Source: Chitinophagaceae bacterium LGM1 (GTDB lineage Bacteria; Bacteroidota; Bacteroidia; Chitinophagales; Chitinophagaceae). Taken from it: DNA of 64,000 nucleotides. Below the pieces are notes generated by a model, which saw only the letters and a program-made list of their open reading frames with translations, had not been told where the DNA came from and ran no database searches. Positions 1 through 8,542 of the stretch are shown here, piece by piece. Every line of letters begins with the position of its first letter. Position 1 is the first letter of the stretch. Position numbers and translations under genes: made by a program. The stretch is from the NCBI GenBank assembly GCA_018604165.1, contig CP075895.1, positions 2,661,001 to 2,725,000 on the forward strand, given 5' to 3'.

Positions 1-1
1 A

Positions 2-337
2 ATATTAGGCAAACCCAAAGATGAAGCAGATGCCATCAGCATACTCACCAAGCTTTCGGGACGGAAACATGAAGTGATAACAGGTGTATGTATGCAACGT
101 GGTGATAAACAGATTTGCTTTTCAACTACTACAGAGGTGTATTTCAGAAGTCTCACAACAGAACAAATAAAGCACTATGTAGTAAACTACCAACCCTACG
201 ACAAAGCAGGAGCCTACGCTATACAGGAATGGATTGGCATGATAGGCATTGAAAAAATAGACGGTGATTATTATAATGTTATGGGGTTGCCAATAGGAGA
301 AATCATCCCCCTGTTGATGGAAGAGTTTACATATTAA
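2..337 (+). CDS. maf: Maf-family nucleotide pyrophosphatase, C-terminal part
   Basis: The open frame runs in from before the window, so the N-terminus is missing. What remains is about 111 residues. It begins ILGKPKDEADA and continues with LSGRKHEVITGV, the central Maf signature, and ends with a YNVMGLPIGEI segment that matches the C-terminal GLP motif of the family. Maf proteins hydrolyse dTTP, UTP or modified nucleoside triphosphates to monophosphate and pyrophosphate in the cytoplasm, and some are linked to septum formation. The exact nucleotide preference cannot be read from this fragment. The end overlaps the convergent oxidoreductase gene by 11 bases, so no terminator separates the two. 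Confidence 0.9.
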   Translation: MLGKPKDEADAISILTKLSGRKHEVITGVCMQRGDKQICFSTTTEVYFRSLTTEQIKHYVVNYQPYDKAGAYAIQEWIGMIGIEKIDGDYYNVMGLPIGEIIPLLMEEFTY

Positions 338-1466
338 TTAACCCAACGAGGGAACGCCCCACATCACTACCCAACGCAACCCCCATACCACCCATACGGA
401 AAGCACCGTACACCCTTTTTGAAAATGCTTTTACTATCGGTTGTTTAGTTTCGCCAAAAGCCATGATGCCAGCCCAGCGTTGTGCTATGGTAAAATCTGT
501 ATCAGGCAGTATGATGCTTCTTAGCTTGGCTTCAAGGTCTTGTTGTATCAAATCCGTCAATGCAAAAGTCGTTGTAGCCTCGCCCTCAAAGTCAAGGTTT
601 CTGCCACCACCCAGCAATACACGCCCATCTATCTCACGGAAATAATAATAGCCCTTATCAAAATGATACACTCCTTTAAATTTCAAACCCGCTATGGGCT
701 CTGTTATCAGTACCTGTCCACGCCCGGGCACTACATCTACATCGGGTAGCAACTGTTTTGTAAACGCATTGGTACAGATGGACAATGTATCGCAATACAG
801 CAACAACATTTCGTCCCTTACCGGGTCGGCAATATGCACCACTACCTTTTTTTCTTCTTCATCAAACCTACACACTTCAGCACCTGTCTTTATTTCCACA
901 CCTTTCATCAGCGCATAGTCTGTCAAAGCACGTAGCATCTTACCAGTATGCAGTTCTCCCTCACAAGTATTTTCTATCAGCGCCTTTACTGCATCTTTCG
1001 CAAACCCAAATGCTGCAATCTTCTCATTCACCAACCTGAAAGCTGGTTGTTTTGTAACAGGCAATAATAGATTATTTACATAATCCAACTTATCCAGTGT
1101 TGGCAATTCATTATCACCAATCAGTTCATAGCTACCGTTGTTTTTATAACCAATAGCTGCATCGCCCAGCCTGCTGCGCATCAACTCTAATCCACGCTTA
1201 CGCCACTCATACAGTTTTACTATCTCGTCTTCATTAGTGTATTGGCTGTCGTCCAGTATTTCCGTCAGGCTGCCCATACAGGCAAAACCAGCATTGCGGC
1301 TGCTGGCACCCGTAGGCAGCAAACCACGCTCCAGCACCAATACAGATTGTGCAGGGTATTTTTCTTTCAACTCTATCGCTGTGCTCAACCCAACAATACC
1401 TGCACCAACCACGATATGGTTGTACCTTACGAAACTTTGCCGCTCCCAATAACTTAGCATAATCAC
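327..1466 (-). CDS. FAD-dependent oxidoreductase, DadA/DAO-like
   Basis: A 379-residue protein of the glycine/D-amino-acid oxidase (DAO) fold. The dinucleotide-binding motif GAGIVG is at about residues 20-25, followed by LERGLLPTGASSRNAG, the usual glutamate and flavin-contacting loop of the family. The C-terminal GGMGVALGSDVGR segment resembles the second FAD-contact region. Enzymes of this group oxidise amino acids, sarcosine or similar amines with FAD. The substrate cannot be deduced here. No signal peptide is visible, so it is probably cytoplasmic or membrane-peripheral. It runs divergently from the small secreted protein gene at 1506, with only 39 bases between the starts, and converges with maf. 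Confidence 0.82.
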   Translation of the reverse strand: MIMLSYWERQSFVRYNHIVVGAGIVGLSTAIELKEKYPAQSVLVLERGLLPTGASSRNAGFACMGSLTEILDDSQYTNEDEIVKLYEWRKRGLELMRSRLGDAAIGYKNNGSYELIGDNELPTLDKLDYVNNLLLPVTKQPAFRLVNEKIAAFGFAKDAVKALIENTCEGELHTGKMLRALTDYALMKGVEIKTGAEVCRFDEEEKKVVVHIADPVRDEMLLLYCDTLSICTNAFTKQLLPDVDVVPGRGQVLITEPIAGLKFKGVYHFDKGYYYFREIDGRVLLGGGRNLDFEGEATTTFALTDLIQQDLEAKLRSIILPDTDFTIAQRWAGIMAFGETKQPIVKAFSKRVYGAFRMGGMGVALGSDVGRSLVGLINM

Positions 1467-1505
1467 AAATGTGCAAATTATTCGCTAATCATGTAAATTG
1501 CCGTT

Positions 1506-2012
1506 ATGAAAAGGTTACTGACTCTGATAGGACTTTTACCATTCACAGCATTTGCCCAAAAAGACACCGCCGATTGCAAAATGGACATCTACGGCTGTTA
1601 TGTATATGCACTCAACGCGTTTGCAAAGGGCAGCGACGGGCTGGCACCACTTAAAAAACAGGTAACAGGCAAAGCCAAAGAGGTATATGTTGCTAAACAA
1701 TATTTCACCGTCAACCTACCTAAAAAAGCGGATAAGCTAACTTATCAGTACGAAGACATTAATGACAATGTACAAGACATCTATACAAAACAAGAAGCTG
1801 GTAGTGCTGGCATCATGTACATGACCGAACTGAGTGTAAATGCAGACACCTGCCATTTGTGGATGATGCCGATAGTATTGAAGAAAGAGGGTGCTGATAT
1901 AGAAATGGATTATCCGTCTAAAGGTTGTAAGTTGAACTTCATTGTAAATAAAAACTCCGGCAAACTGTGTTTTGCAAATGTGCATTGTCCACCTGCCGAT
2001 AAACAAGATTAA
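1506..2012 (+). CDS. Small secreted protein of unknown function (paralogue 1)
   Basis: 168 residues. The start MKRLLTLIGLLPFTAFAQ is a clean signal peptide with a probable cut after FAQ. The mature part has six cysteines, including NVHC near the end, and no domain I recognise. It is a tandem paralogue of the next gene. Both share a signal peptide, a YVxAL segment near residue 30, a tyrosine-rich middle, an LWMMPIVLKK/FWLMPVQMKK block and a cysteine close to the C-terminus. A weak Bacteroidota -7-like element (TAAATTG, 1494-1500) lies just before the start. It is probably periplasmic or extracellular. Function unknown. Confidence 0.7.
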   Translation: MKRLLTLIGLLPFTAFAQKDTADCKMDIYGCYVYALNAFAKGSDGLAPLKKQVTGKAKEVYVAKQYFTVNLPKKADKLTYQYEDINDNVQDIYTKQEAGSAGIMYMTELSVNADTCHLWMMPIVLKKEGADIEMDYPSKGCKLNFIVNKNSGKLCFANVHCPPADKQD

Positions 2013-2498
2013 TTGATACGCATACTGTTTATATTCTTATTGTTGCCTGCATTTGCATGGGCACAACCCGCTAAAGACTACGAAATGTGGCGGGAAAAAG
2101 ACCTGTATGTTCATGCCCTGAAACTGATTACCGAAAACAAAGGCAAAGTAAATGACACTTGCAAAAACCTGCTACCCGTTGGCACAAGTGATATATACAT
2201 CTTGAAAACAGACTACATACCATCGCTACCCGATACGCTAAATTGCTACCGTATCCATTACATACACGCAGATAGCAACATCAAACTACTCTACACATTG
2301 CAAAAAGAAAAAGGCGTACCCATCTTCTACCTCGGCAAATGGCATAATTTTACTGAACTATACCAGTTTTGGCTGATGCCTGTGCAGATGAAGAAAAAGA
2401 AAGTATGGTATCTGCCCGAAGCATTCAAATTTCACTACTATTTCCGGCACGATTTATCCCGCTTTGAGTTTACCCGCAGCGAATGTGTAAGCTGGTAG
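2013..2498 (+). CDS. Small secreted protein of unknown function (paralogue 2, TTG start)
   Basis: 161 residues with the signal peptide MIRILFIFLLLPAFAWAQ. The start is a TTG placed directly after the TAA stop of the previous gene and in the same frame. No ATG lies nearby, and the signal peptide begins right at the TTG, which supports this start. The mature part aligns by eye with its upstream neighbour (LYVHAL, FWLMPVQMKK, a cysteine at the end) but has lost several cysteines. The pair is surely one transcript. No function is recognisable. A read-through product joining the two would place a signal peptide in mid-protein, so two separate proteins is the better reading. Confidence 0.65.
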   Translation: MIRILFIFLLLPAFAWAQPAKDYEMWREKDLYVHALKLITENKGKVNDTCKNLLPVGTSDIYILKTDYIPSLPDTLNCYRIHYIHADSNIKLLYTLQKEKGVPIFYLGKWHNFTELYQFWLMPVQMKKKKVWYLPEAFKFHYYFRHDLSRFEFTRSECVSW

Positions 2499-2537
2499 CC
2501 GCTTGCAGCCTTATTTCCCTATCAGGGGTGGTTTTTG

Positions 2538-2545
2538 TACTTTTG
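2538..2545 (+). promoter_or_regulatory. Bacteroidota -7 element before leuS
   Basis: TACTTTTG fits TAnnTTTG exactly and lies 23 bases before the leuS ATG. No TTG occurs at the usual -33 distance, so only the -7 half is supported. Confidence 0.5.
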
Positions 2546-2568
2546 GCATCCCATTTATAAAGCATAGC

Positions 2569-5349
2569 ATGGAATACGCGTTCAATACCATTGAAAAGAA
2601 GTGGAAGCAATACTGGAAAGACAAGCATGTGTATCGTGTTAGCAACGATAGCACAAAACCCAAATACTACATACTCGATATGTTTCCCTACCCCAGTGGT
2701 GCGGGGTTGCATGTGGGGCATCCGTTAGGTTATATAGCATCAGATATATACGCGCGCTACAAACGTATGAAGGGCTTTAATGTATTGCACCCCATGGGGT
2801 TCGATGCATTCGGCTTGCCTGCTGAGCAGTATGCGTTGGAAACAGGACAACACCCAGCAGTTACTACCGAAAAGAATATAGCACGCTATAAAGAGCAGTT
2901 AGACAATATTGGTTTCTGTTACGATTGGGAACGTGAGGTACGCACCTGCGATGCGGGTTATTATAAATGGACACAGTGGATTTTCCTGCAACTCTTCCAT
3001 AGCTGGTACGACCGCAAGCAACAAAAAGCACGTACCATTAAAGAGCTGATTGCCATTTTTGAAAAAGAGGGTAATGCTTATAACTCATGCCCCGATGATG
3101 AGAAGTTGAGTTTTGACGCGAAGGCATGGGCTGCCATGAGCGAGAAAGACAAGCGTGATACGTTGATGAAGTACCGCCTTGCTTTTCAGGGATATGCAGA
3201 AGTATGGTGGTGCGAGGCGCTGGGTACAGTATTGGCAAATGACGAGGTGGTGAATGGCGTATCGGAGCGTGGTGGACATCCCGTTATCCGTAAGCAGATG
3301 CGCCAATGGTTTTTGCGCATTACAGAATATGCAGACCGCTTACTGAGCAGCCTTGACACCCTTGAATGGAGCGATGCCATGAAAGAAATGCAACGCAACT
3401 GGATAGGCAAGAGCAATGGTGCGGAAGTACGGTTTGACATAGAGGGCTTTGCAGATAAACACATCACGGTTTTCACAACACGCCCCGATACTATCTTCGG
3501 TGTTGACTTTATGGTACTGGCACCAGAGCACGATTTGGTAGATGTAATAACTACCGAAGCACAATGCGAAGCTGTTGCCGAATACAAAAAATATGTACAA
3601 AGCCGTAGCGAACGCGAGCGTATGGCAGAGGTAAAACAAGTTACGGGCTGCTTTACGGGTGCGTATGTTACACACCCCTTTACACGCAAGCAAGTACCGA
3701 TATGGATTTCGGAGTATGTACTGGCAGGCTATGGTACAGGCGCTATTATGGCTGTGCCAAGTGGCGATGAGCGCGACCATGCTTTTGCCAAACACTTCAA
3801 CATACCCATCACTAATATTTTCGGCAGCAACTATCATGGCGATTTTGCTTATACCGAAAAAACAGGCACGTTGGAAAACAGCGGTTTCCTGAGTGGTATA
3901 GATGTATCGAAAGCTGTGGATGTAGCCATACGTGCTATTGCAGATGCAGGCATTGGCAAGGCTAAAGTGAATTATAAAATGCGCGATGCAGGCTTTAGCC
4001 GCCAACGTTATTGGGGTGAGCCTTTCCCTGTAGTGTATGTAAATGGCATACCGTATGCAACGGACGAGATAGATGGTGGCGATGCACTACCCGTAGCCCT
4101 ACCAATGGTAGAAAACTATAAGCCCGGTCCTGAAGGTGAAGGTCCTTTAGCTAATGTAACGGAATGGGTAAACACACCAGCAGGCACACGCGAAACCAAT
4201 ACTATGCCTGGCTATGCGGGTAGTAGCTGGTACTTTCTCCGCTATATGGACCCGACCAACGATGCGGAATTTGCGAGCAAACGAGCTACCGACTACTGGC
4301 GCGAAGTTGACCTATACATAGGTGGTACGGAACACGCTGTAGGGCATTTGCTATACAGCCGTTTGTGGACGAAAGTATTACACGACTTAGGTCACATCAG
4401 CTTTGAAGAACCTTTTAAGAAACTGGTAAATCAGGGTATGATACAGGGAAGTTCAAGGTTTGTGTATCGTGTACATGCAACAAAACAATTTGTATCAGCA
4501 GGCATTAAAGCAGAATACCACACAAATCCCATTAACGTTGATGTAAATATCGTTAATGGATTTGAGCTAGATATTGAGGCATTTAAAAAATGGAGACCTG
4601 AATATGCAGATGCAGAATTCATACTTGAAGATGGTAAATACATCTGTGGTGCAGAAGTAGAAAAAATGTCCAAATCAAAATACAATGTTGTGAACCCCGA
4701 TGATATTGTAGAAGATTTTGGTGCAGATACTTTCCGTATGTACGAGATGTTCCTGGGGCCTATAGATGTTAGCAAACCCTGGGAACAGAAAGGTATTGAG
4801 GGTGTTCACCGCTTCATCAAAAAAATGTGGCGTTTGTATGCAGATGAACAAACAGACTGGATTGTTACTGACGAAGCAACTACAGATGCAGAACTGAAAA
4901 CCCTGCACAAGACCATCAAAAAAATAGGCGAAGACATAGAGCGTTTTTCTTTCAATACAGCCGTTAGCCAATTTATGATTTGTGTAAACGAGCTAACATC
5001 GCTCAACTGCCATAAGCGCGCAGTATTACAACCTTTAGCAGTGCTCATCACACCATTTGCACCACACCTTGCAGAAGAATTATGGCAACACTGCCTCGGC
5101 AATACCACAACAGTACTCGATGCACCATTCCCCGTGTACGATGAAAAATACACGGTGGATAACAGCAAGATGTACCCCGTAGCAGTTAATGGTAAAACAC
5201 GGGCAGAAATGGAATTTGCATTAGATGCCCCGCAAGCAGATATAGAAGCTACCGTATTGGCAGATACTACCATACAAAAATGGATGGAAGGCAAGCCGGT
5301 AAAGAAGTTTATATATGTAAAGGGTAAGATGATAAATGTTGTGGTGTAG
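2569..5349 (+). CDS. leuS: Leucyl-tRNA synthetase
   Basis: Class I aminoacyl-tRNA synthetase charging tRNA-Leu with leucine in the cytoplasm. The chosen ATG gives 926 residues beginning MEYAFNTIEKKWKQYW, the usual LeuRS N-terminus; the open frame extends 22 codons further upstream but that part looks non-coding and contains the promoter. HVGHPLGY (HIGH motif) is near residue 50, the editing domain carries FTTRPDTIFGVD, and KMSKSKYNVV (KMSKS loop) is in the last third. An insertion after FLQLFHSWYD is typical of Bacteroidota LeuRS. The C-terminus ends with a short anticodon-side domain. It seems monocistronic, with a promoter at 2538 and an AT-rich inverted repeat just after the stop. Confidence 0.97.
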   Translation: MEYAFNTIEKKWKQYWKDKHVYRVSNDSTKPKYYILDMFPYPSGAGLHVGHPLGYIASDIYARYKRMKGFNVLHPMGFDAFGLPAEQYALETGQHPAVTTEKNIARYKEQLDNIGFCYDWEREVRTCDAGYYKWTQWIFLQLFHSWYDRKQQKARTIKELIAIFEKEGNAYNSCPDDEKLSFDAKAWAAMSEKDKRDTLMKYRLAFQGYAEVWWCEALGTVLANDEVVNGVSERGGHPVIRKQMRQWFLRITEYADRLLSSLDTLEWSDAMKEMQRNWIGKSNGAEVRFDIEGFADKHITVFTTRPDTIFGVDFMVLAPEHDLVDVITTEAQCEAVAEYKKYVQSRSERERMAEVKQVTGCFTGAYVTHPFTRKQVPIWISEYVLAGYGTGAIMAVPSGDERDHAFAKHFNIPITNIFGSNYHGDFAYTEKTGTLENSGFLSGIDVSKAVDVAIRAIADAGIGKAKVNYKMRDAGFSRQRYWGEPFPVVYVNGIPYATDEIDGGDALPVALPMVENYKPGPEGEGPLANVTEWVNTPAGTRETNTMPGYAGSSWYFLRYMDPTNDAEFASKRATDYWREVDLYIGGTEHAVGHLLYSRLWTKVLHDLGHISFEEPFKKLVNQGMIQGSSRFVYRVHATKQFVSAGIKAEYHTNPINVDVNIVNGFELDIEAFKKWRPEYADAEFILEDGKYICGAEVEKMSKSKYNVVNPDDIVEDFGADTFRMYEMFLGPIDVSKPWEQKGIEGVHRFIKKMWRLYADEQTDWIVTDEATTDAELKTLHKTIKKIGEDIERFSFNTAVSQFMICVNELTSLNCHKRAVLQPLAVLITPFAPHLAEELWQHCLGNTTTVLDAPFPVYDEKYTVDNSKMYPVAVNGKTRAEMEFALDAPQADIEATVLADTTIQKWMEGKPVKKFIYVKGKMINVVV

Positions 5350-5420
5350 TTTATTGGTTGGTTGGTTTTATATGAGGGTTCCTAATAAACTATCAATCAG
5401 CTAATCAACCAATCAACAAA
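5347..5420. repeat. Imperfect inverted repeat after leuS
   Basis: TAGTTTATT (5347-5355) and AATAAACTA (5384-5392) are perfect complements. They are followed by GGTTGGTTGG on one side and CAACCAATCAAC on the other, a looser continuation. It overlaps the leuS stop and has no clear U-tract, so it is a weak terminator candidate. Its ATCAACC/ATTGGTT words resemble those in the spacer at 62.4 kb. Confidence 0.4.
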
Positions 5421-5425
5421 CCCCC

Positions 5426-5433
5426 TACCTTTG
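5426..5433 (+). promoter_or_regulatory. -7 element before the SCO gene, near-leaderless
   Basis: TACCTTTG is a perfect TAnnTTTG. Only seven bases separate it from the ATG at 5441, so transcription would begin at or next to the start codon. No -33 TTG is visible. Confidence 0.55.
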
Positions 5434-5440
5434 CACCGCT

Positions 5441-6070
5441 ATGAGTAAAAGGACTACTACAATCATCCTCGTTTCGTTTTTCATTGTCTTTTCGGCGGTG
5501 TTTATGACGTATTTCTACCGTGTAACACGAGAAGCACCTAAGAAGCTTAATATACTGGGTAATCCGGGTCATAAGGTAGGCGATTTTTCATTTATCAATC
5601 AGGAAGGGCAAACCGTTACACTAGCCAATGTAGATGGCAAAATACGTGTAGTCAATTATTTCTTCACTACTTGCAAAGGCATCTGCCCGCGTATGAACGA
5701 GAACATGACTAAAGTATATCAGGCATATCGCGGCAATAACGATGTACTTATCATGTCGCACACTGTTGACCCGAAGAAAGATACTGTTGGTGCCATCAAA
5801 GCATACAGTTTACGTTTCGATGCAGACCCCAAACAATGGCTCTTCCTGACGGGTGATAAAAAAGCCCTGTACCAGATGGCGCGCGAAGAATATCTCGTTA
5901 CGGCTGTTGACGATACTGCTACCGTAAATATTGAAGCAGACTTTATACACTCCGAACGCTTTATACTGGTTGACAAGGGCGGGCGCATACGTGGCCAATA
6001 CGACGGGTTGAACAAAGGTGAAGTGAGCCAGTTGATTGGTGACATCAAAGAATTACTGAAAGAGAAATAG
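5441..6070 (+). CDS. SCO1/SenC-family copper/thiol protein
   Basis: 209 residues. One N-terminal membrane segment (about residues 7-26) anchors a thioredoxin-like domain facing the periplasm. The copper-binding CxxxC appears as CKGIC at about residues 80-84, and the third ligand histidine is in FIHSERF near residue 170. SCO proteins deliver copper to, or reduce thiols of, the CuA site of cytochrome oxidase; no oxidase genes are in view. It starts seven bases after a -7 element. The next gene converges on it with a two-base gap. Confidence 0.9.
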   Translation: MSKRTTTIILVSFFIVFSAVFMTYFYRVTREAPKKLNILGNPGHKVGDFSFINQEGQTVTLANVDGKIRVVNYFFTTCKGICPRMNENMTKVYQAYRGNNDVLIMSHTVDPKKDTVGAIKAYSLRFDADPKQWLFLTGDKKALYQMAREEYLVTAVDDTATVNIEADFIHSERFILVDKGGRIRGQYDGLNKGEVSQLIGDIKELLKEK

Positions 6071-6072
6071 GC

Positions 6073-7323
6073 TTACACATTCATGGCAAGCCCTAGCAGC
6101 AGCCAGCCCACCACCACGTAGGGCGATGGTATCTTAGTGAAGTTGAGTATGGAAAAAGTTATTACTGCTACTACGACATTCGTCCATTCAAACGTCATGG
6201 TTTGAAACAATACAATACCCGATGCCCATATGATGCCTACTATAGCTGCATTGATACCCTCTAACGCTCGGAAGATGATTACATGCTGTTTCAGGTGTTG
6301 ATAAACGGGATATAGAAATAGCAACAATAATGTACTTGGCAGAAAAACTGCCACCGTAGCCACCAAGCTACCCGTCAGTTGCCACATGGGACCGTACCCA
6401 CTCATTACCATACCACCTGTAAAAGCACATATAGAAAACACAGGCCCCGGTACAGCCTGTACCAATCCATACCCCGTCAGCAGGTTTTCGCCCGATATGA
6501 GCGGTGCTTCACCAATAGCAACGGGGCGGTTTACAAACTGGTACAGCATCATAGGCAACAAAGCCTGCCCGCCACCAAACACAAAAGAACCGAAACGATA
6601 AAAGTTTTCAAACAGGTTGAAGAATCTGCCATACTCCCAGTTGCCAATGCGCGATAACTCACTCAATATACCCGCTACGATGAAGATGACAAAGAATATC
6701 CATAGGCTCATCCACTTGATGGGCTTTGGCTTTTCATATTTTAAAGGAATACGTTTATTACTGAAATTACTGATAGTACCCGACACTAATAACAAGGCTG
6801 GGAATACCCACGGCGTTTGGATGTACATGGTAACAATCATACACCCCGTCATAATAGCCCATGTTGCTACGTGCCGCACACTGGTTTTCATCATCCGCAC
6901 GGCTGCAAAAGCTATGAACCCTACAGACATGGGCTGCACGTACTTAAACAGGTTGGTCTGCACGTCTTTTACATCAAAATAGTACACCAAAAAAGAGAAT
7001 GCAGCCATAATAACCGTAGCAGGAAATATCCATAGCAGCAATGTAACGATAGCCAATGGTACACCCCCACGTTTGTAGCCTATCAACATCACCGTTTGTG
7101 TAGACGATGGGCCGGGTAGCATCTGGCAAAATGAGTTGTATTCGGCTATTTCTTCCTCGGTTACATCGTGCCGTTTATTGGCAAAGGTTTTCACCATCAT
7201 ACCCAAATGCCCCAGCGGCCCGCCGAAAGCTGTGAACGCGTACAACAGTACGGTCTTTAAAAACGGTATGTGGCGCAAAAACATATACCCGAATTGAGGT
7301 AAATGAATGCGAAAAATACTCAC
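6073..7323 (-). CDS. chrA: Chromate-type (CHR family) ion transporter
   Basis: 416 residues, about ten to twelve hydrophobic segments, with two homologous halves as in long-chain CHR transporters. The first half carries AFGGPLGHLGMM and MLPGPSSTQTVMLIGY; the second carries FVFGGGQALLPM and AVPGPVFSICAF, the paired GG and PGP motifs of the family. ChrA proteins export chromate in some bacteria, but many homologues have untested substrates. The longest frame begins at a GTG (7323); an ATG 13 codons in (7284) is a fair alternative and would still leave the whole first membrane segment. Confidence 0.85.
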   Translation of the reverse strand: MSIFRIHLPQFGYMFLRHIPFLKTVLLYAFTAFGGPLGHLGMMVKTFANKRHDVTEEEIAEYNSFCQMLPGPSSTQTVMLIGYKRGGVPLAIVTLLLWIFPATVIMAAFSFLVYYFDVKDVQTNLFKYVQPMSVGFIAFAAVRMMKTSVRHVATWAIMTGCMIVTMYIQTPWVFPALLLVSGTISNFSNKRIPLKYEKPKPIKWMSLWIFFVIFIVAGILSELSRIGNWEYGRFFNLFENFYRFGSFVFGGGQALLPMMLYQFVNRPVAIGEAPLISGENLLTGYGLVQAVPGPVFSICAFTGGMVMSGYGPMWQLTGSLVATVAVFLPSTLLLLFLYPVYQHLKQHVIIFRALEGINAAIVGIIWASGIVLFQTMTFEWTNVVVAVITFSILNFTKIPSPYVVVGWLLLGLAMNV

Positions 7324-7400
7324 AAAAACGGGAATTGCATACTGTAGTATTTCCCATCAGGATTTTGTATCTTGCAGCCCTAATCACATTTTTTCAGGAT

Positions 7401-7547
7401 ATGAAATCTTTACTATTAGGCGCTTTCTACGATGCTGTACAGTATAACATCGGTGATATTTTGGTTTATACCTTCATCATTCTGATGACGGTTGAACTGA
7501 TATATGTGATGGCGAAATATTTGGGCGGAGAGAAAAAGAGCAAATAA
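7401..7547 (+). CDS. Tiny single-span membrane protein
   Basis: 48 residues starting at an ATG preceded by CAGGAT. One hydrophobic stretch (IGDILVYTFIILMTVELIYV) spans about residues 18-37, followed by a lysine-rich tail (GGEKKSK), so the tail is predicted to face the cytoplasm. pdxH begins two bases after the stop, so the two are co-transcribed. No family recognised. The pairing with pdxH may be translational rather than functional. Confidence 0.6.
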   Translation: MKSLLLGAFYDAVQYNIGDILVYTFIILMTVELIYVMAKYLGGEKKSK

Positions 7548-7549
7548 CA

Positions 7550-8200
7550 TTGTCCCTTTCGGGTAAACATATTGCAGATATTAGAAAGGATTATCAGCTT
7601 GCAGTGCTTGACGAACAAGTAGCAGGCGATAATCCTTTCGCTTTTTTCCACAAATGGTTTGAGGATGCGCGTAATGCCGATGCTGAAGAGGTAAATGCTA
7701 TGACACTGGCTACTGCTAACGCGGCAGGTAAGCCTCACGCACGGATTGTATTACTGAAAGGATTGGACGATAAGGGCTTTGTATTCTTCACCAATTACAA
7801 TAGCGAAAAAGGCAAAGACATAACAGAAAACCCCTATGTATCTCTCGTTTTCTTTTGGAAAGAACTGGAAAGACAGGTATGCATAGAGGGCACTGCCGAA
7901 AAAATAAGCGAAGCTGAAAGCGACGAGTATTTCCTGTCTCGCCCTGCTGGTAGCCGTATTGGGGCATGGTCTTCGCCACAAAGTACTGTTATTGACAGCA
8001 GAGATATATTAGAAGAAAACTACAACAAATACACGGCTCAGTTTGGCGACAACATACCTCGCCCTACGCATTGGGGTGGTTATCGCATAATACCAACATC
8101 TATTGAGTTTTGGCAAGGTCGTAGCAGCCGTATGCACGACCGCATCATCTTCACCCAAAATGCAGACGGGGCTTGGCAGAAAAGCCGATTGGCACCATAA
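7550..8200 (+). CDS. pdxH: Pyridoxamine 5'-phosphate oxidase
   Basis: 216 residues, the usual length. It oxidises pyridoxine or pyridoxamine 5'-phosphate to pyridoxal 5'-phosphate using FMN, the last step of vitamin B6 activation. Motifs in order: IADIRKDY near the start, ARIVLLKG and FFTNYNSEKGKD (FMN contacts), SRIGAWSSPQS, and the C-terminal PRPTHWGGYR and WQGRSSRMHDR (substrate binding). The start is a TTG two bases after the stop of the small membrane protein gene; the N-terminus it gives fits the family, and no nearby ATG does. Confidence 0.96.
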   Translation: MSLSGKHIADIRKDYQLAVLDEQVAGDNPFAFFHKWFEDARNADAEEVNAMTLATANAAGKPHARIVLLKGLDDKGFVFFTNYNSEKGKDITENPYVSLVFFWKELERQVCIEGTAEKISEAESDEYFLSRPAGSRIGAWSSPQSTVIDSRDILEENYNKYTAQFGDNIPRPTHWGGYRIIPTSIEFWQGRSSRMHDRIIFTQNADGAWQKSRLAP

Positions 8201-8318
8201 CCCTTTATCCTTAACAGTGCAATAACGCCACTGTATTTTCCCTTGTTTTAATTTTGTTTTAGTTGCAGGAAAACGCCTGTGGACAAACTGTTAATAACCT
8301 GTTGATAAGTTATCCACA

Positions 8319-8352
8319 TTTGTTTATAATGCGCTAATAACAAAGTATTTTG
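8319..8352 (+). promoter_or_regulatory. Probable promoter of the polysaccharide operon
   Basis: TTTG (8319-8322), a 23-base spacer, then TATTTTG (8346-8352), a TAnnTTG variant of the Bacteroidota -7. The -33 part touches the perfect DnaA box. A start near 8359 would give an untranslated leader of about 185 bases before the Wza gene, unusually long for this genome. Confidence 0.4.
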
Positions 8353-8379
8353 CACTATTATATAATATAATAAAATGCG

Positions 8380-8419
8380 GTAAAACTGTGCTGAAACACG
8401 CATCAAACAACAGTTTTAC
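8380..8419 (+). repeat. Perfect inverted repeat in the polysaccharide-operon leader
   Basis: GTAAAACTGT (8380-8389) and ACAGTTTTAC (8410-8419) are exact complements, ten bases each with a 20-base loop. There is no following U-tract, so it is not an ordinary terminator. It could be an RNA hairpin in the leader or a binding site for a dimeric protein. Confidence 0.5.
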
Positions 8420-8542
8420 GATATTAGTGCCTTATACACAATTTACATATACCGTGTGGAGAGAGCAATCAACAGATTGTTTTGTAAAATCATCGGCAAT
8501 AGCACAAACTGCAACACAACACCCATTTAAATTCATACACTT

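Larger units (their letters stand above)
8278..8440. other. Candidate replication origin: DnaA-box cluster with AT-rich stretch
   Basis: Four DnaA-box-like nonamers lie within 41 bases: TTGTCCACA on the minus strand (8278-8286, one mismatch), TTATTAACA minus (8289-8297, two mismatches), TTATCAACA minus (8300-8308, one mismatch) and a perfect TTATCCACA plus (8310-8318). A fifth, TTATACACA plus, is at 8432-8440. Between them (8319-8378) is a very AT-rich run including TATTATATAATATAATAAAA, as expected of an unwinding element. It occupies most of the 342-base gap between pdxH and the polysaccharide operon. No dnaA gene is nearby, but in Bacteroidota the origin is often away from dnaA. It could instead be a DnaA-regulated promoter. 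Confidence 0.5.

Noticed and set aside
1506-2498. One gene broken by a stop codon
   Set aside because: The second part has its own signal peptide and both halves are paralogous along their length, so two genes fit better.
2503-2568. 22 extra codons at the start of leuS
   Set aside because: This part carries the promoter element, and the family N-terminus begins at the ATG at 2569.
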